DNA from: Pseudomonas fortuita
GTDB lineage: Bacteria; Pseudomonadota; Gammaproteobacteria; Pseudomonadales; Pseudomonadaceae
NCBI RefSeq assembly: GCF_026898135.2
Contig: NZ_CP114035.2
Coordinates: 4,443,501 to 4,507,500, forward strand
DNA length: 64,000 nucleotides
Reading direction: 5' to 3'
Positions 63,383 through 64,000 of this stretch are shown piece by piece (the stretch's first letter is position 1; the number at the start of each line of letters is the position of its first letter). A program made the translations under genes and the position numbers. The notes beneath the pieces are model-generated. The model was not told the origin of the DNA, searched no databases, and worked only from the letters and a program-made list of their open reading frames with translations.

Positions 63383-63497
63383 TGTAGGAGCGGCCTTGTG
63401 TCGCGATCGGGCTGCAAAGCAGCCCCTTGGGTGATGCATCTACGCGAAAGCCGAGGGGCGCGCGTTGCGCCGCGCGCGACACAAGGCCGCGCCTACA
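63383..63497. repeat. Second-type REP-like inverted pair
   Basis: TGTAGGAGCGGCCTTGTGTCGCG and inverted CGCGACACAAGGCCGCGCCTACA, with an internal GGGCTGCAAAGCAGCCC hairpin. The core (GCGGCCTTGTGTCGC) differs from all others in the window and is likely a separate REP family. Confidence 0.85.
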
Positions 63498-63514
63498 AAG
63501 GATCGCGTGAAGCG

Positions 63515-64000
63515 TCAGATGTACACAGTGCCGCGCAGGTACAACGCCGCCCGCCCGCTGATGATCACCCGGCCATTGCCCGGTACTTCGCACAGCAGCT
63601 GCCCTTTACGTGCACCGCCCTGCTCGCAGCTGAGCACCTGCTTGCCCAGGCGCTCAGCCCACACCGGCGCCAGCGAGGTGTGTGCCGAGCCAGTGACCGG
63701 GTCTTCATTCACGCCGACCCGCGGGCCGAACCAGCGGGTGACAAAATCAAAGCCACGCCCTGCAGCCGTCACGGCAATGCCGCGCACGTCGAAGGCCGAA
63801 AGTGCCACAAAGTCAGGCTTTAACGTATCGAGCAACAGGGCGTCATCAATCACGACGACGTAGTCATCGCTACGGTACACCGCCTGTGCCTGGCTCAGGC
63901 CCAGCGCTTGCAACAGGCCCGCCGGGGTTTCCACGATGCCCGGCTGTTTGGCCGGGAAATCCATGGCCAGCAACCCGTCAGCGCCACGGCTGACAAGCAA
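63515..64000 (-). CDS. PhzF-family isomerase-like protein, N-terminal part outside the window
   Basis: The frame is open to the window end, giving the C-terminal 161 residues or so. FGPRVGVNEDPVTGSAHTSL is the PhzF family signature (Asp/Pro/Gly/Ser around the active site), and ARKGQLLCEV and IISGRAALYLRGTVYI end the second half of the fold. Family members isomerise or epimerise small aromatic or amino-acid substrates. The real phenazine enzyme is not implied. Confidence 0.88.
   Translation of the reverse strand: MLVSRGADGLLAMDFPAKQPGIVETPAGLLQALGLSQAQAVYRSDDYVVVIDDALLLDTLKPDFVALSAFDVRGIAVTAAGRGFDFVTRWFGPRVGVNEDPVTGSAHTSLAPVWAERLGKQVLSCEQGGARKGQLLCEVPGNGRVIISGRAALYLRGTVYI

Overview
The window is chromosomal DNA of high GC content from a fluorescent pseudomonad, most likely the Pseudomonas putida group. 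The evidence is the gene order (ccoI-ccoS, hemN, anr, apt, recR, ybaB, dnaX, ligA, zipA, smc, then a purine/allantoin/glyoxylate block), the protein sequences, and many inverted pairs of the P. putida-type REP element (core GCGGGCTTGCCCGC or GCCGGCAAGCCAGCTCC). No rRNA, tRNA, CRISPR array, prophage or transposase was seen.

Layout. 1-5.4 kb: end of the cbb3-oxidase maturation genes (ccoI, ccoS, a TauE/SafE-type membrane protein), then hemN with a well-placed ANR box and anr itself. 5.4-9.3 kb: apt, then recR, ybaB and dnaX on the minus strand. 9.4-11.2 kb: a periplasmic binding protein, a truncated MerR remnant and the 4.5S RNA gene. 11.2-19.0 kb: ligA, zipA, smc and a GntR regulator on the minus strand. 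19.2-36.1 kb: purine catabolism, with xdhABC, guaD, an aquaporin, a GntR regulator (GclR-like), an AzgA-type purine permease, hiuH, puuE, uraD, allA, puuD, a uric acid permease and two Tsx-like outer-membrane proteins (the second ends at 37.25 kb). 37.5-41.2 kb: an LTA-synthase-like sulfatase, a DUF808 protein and a RutR-like TetR regulator. 41.4-48.6 kb: a small GlcG/HbpS-type protein, then gcl, hyi, glxR, ttuD, pykF. 48.8-52.6 kb: urea transporter, an orphan RHS-core protein, a voltage-gated-type ion channel and a sulfate-binding protein. 52.7-64 kb: MscS-family channel, rRNA-type methyltransferase, EamA exporter with divergent Lrp regulator, NCS1 permease plus racemase-family gene, a DadA-like oxidase, histidine phosphatase, FKBP, GFA protein and the end of a PhzF-family gene.

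The central 40 kb reads as one catabolic programme. Guanine goes to xanthine, urate, 5-hydroxyisourate, OHCU, (S)-allantoin and allantoate, then ureidoglycolate, glyoxylate, tartronate semialdehyde, glycerate, 2-phosphoglycerate and pyruvate, with uptake systems for purines, urate, urea and probably allantoin alongside. One step, allantoicase or an equivalent for allantoate, is not encoded in the window. Two recurring operator-like palindromes tie the pieces together. TTGTAYACAA lies before gclR/azgA, hiuH, puuE, gcl and its divergent neighbour, and the NCS1 permease. A RutR-like TTGACC-N4-rGTCAA sequence lies before xdhA, azgA, the NCS1 permease and, more weakly, the second Tsx-like gene. The window encodes a credible regulator for each: the GclR-like GntR protein at 26.2-26.9 kb and the RutR-like TetR protein at 40.6-41.2 kb.

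The most foreign-looking genes are two short orphan RHS-core proteins (28.6-29.3 and 49.6-50.4 kb). They are visibly lower in GC than their neighbours and have different C-terminal domains. The first has an ADP-ribosyltransferase-like pattern.
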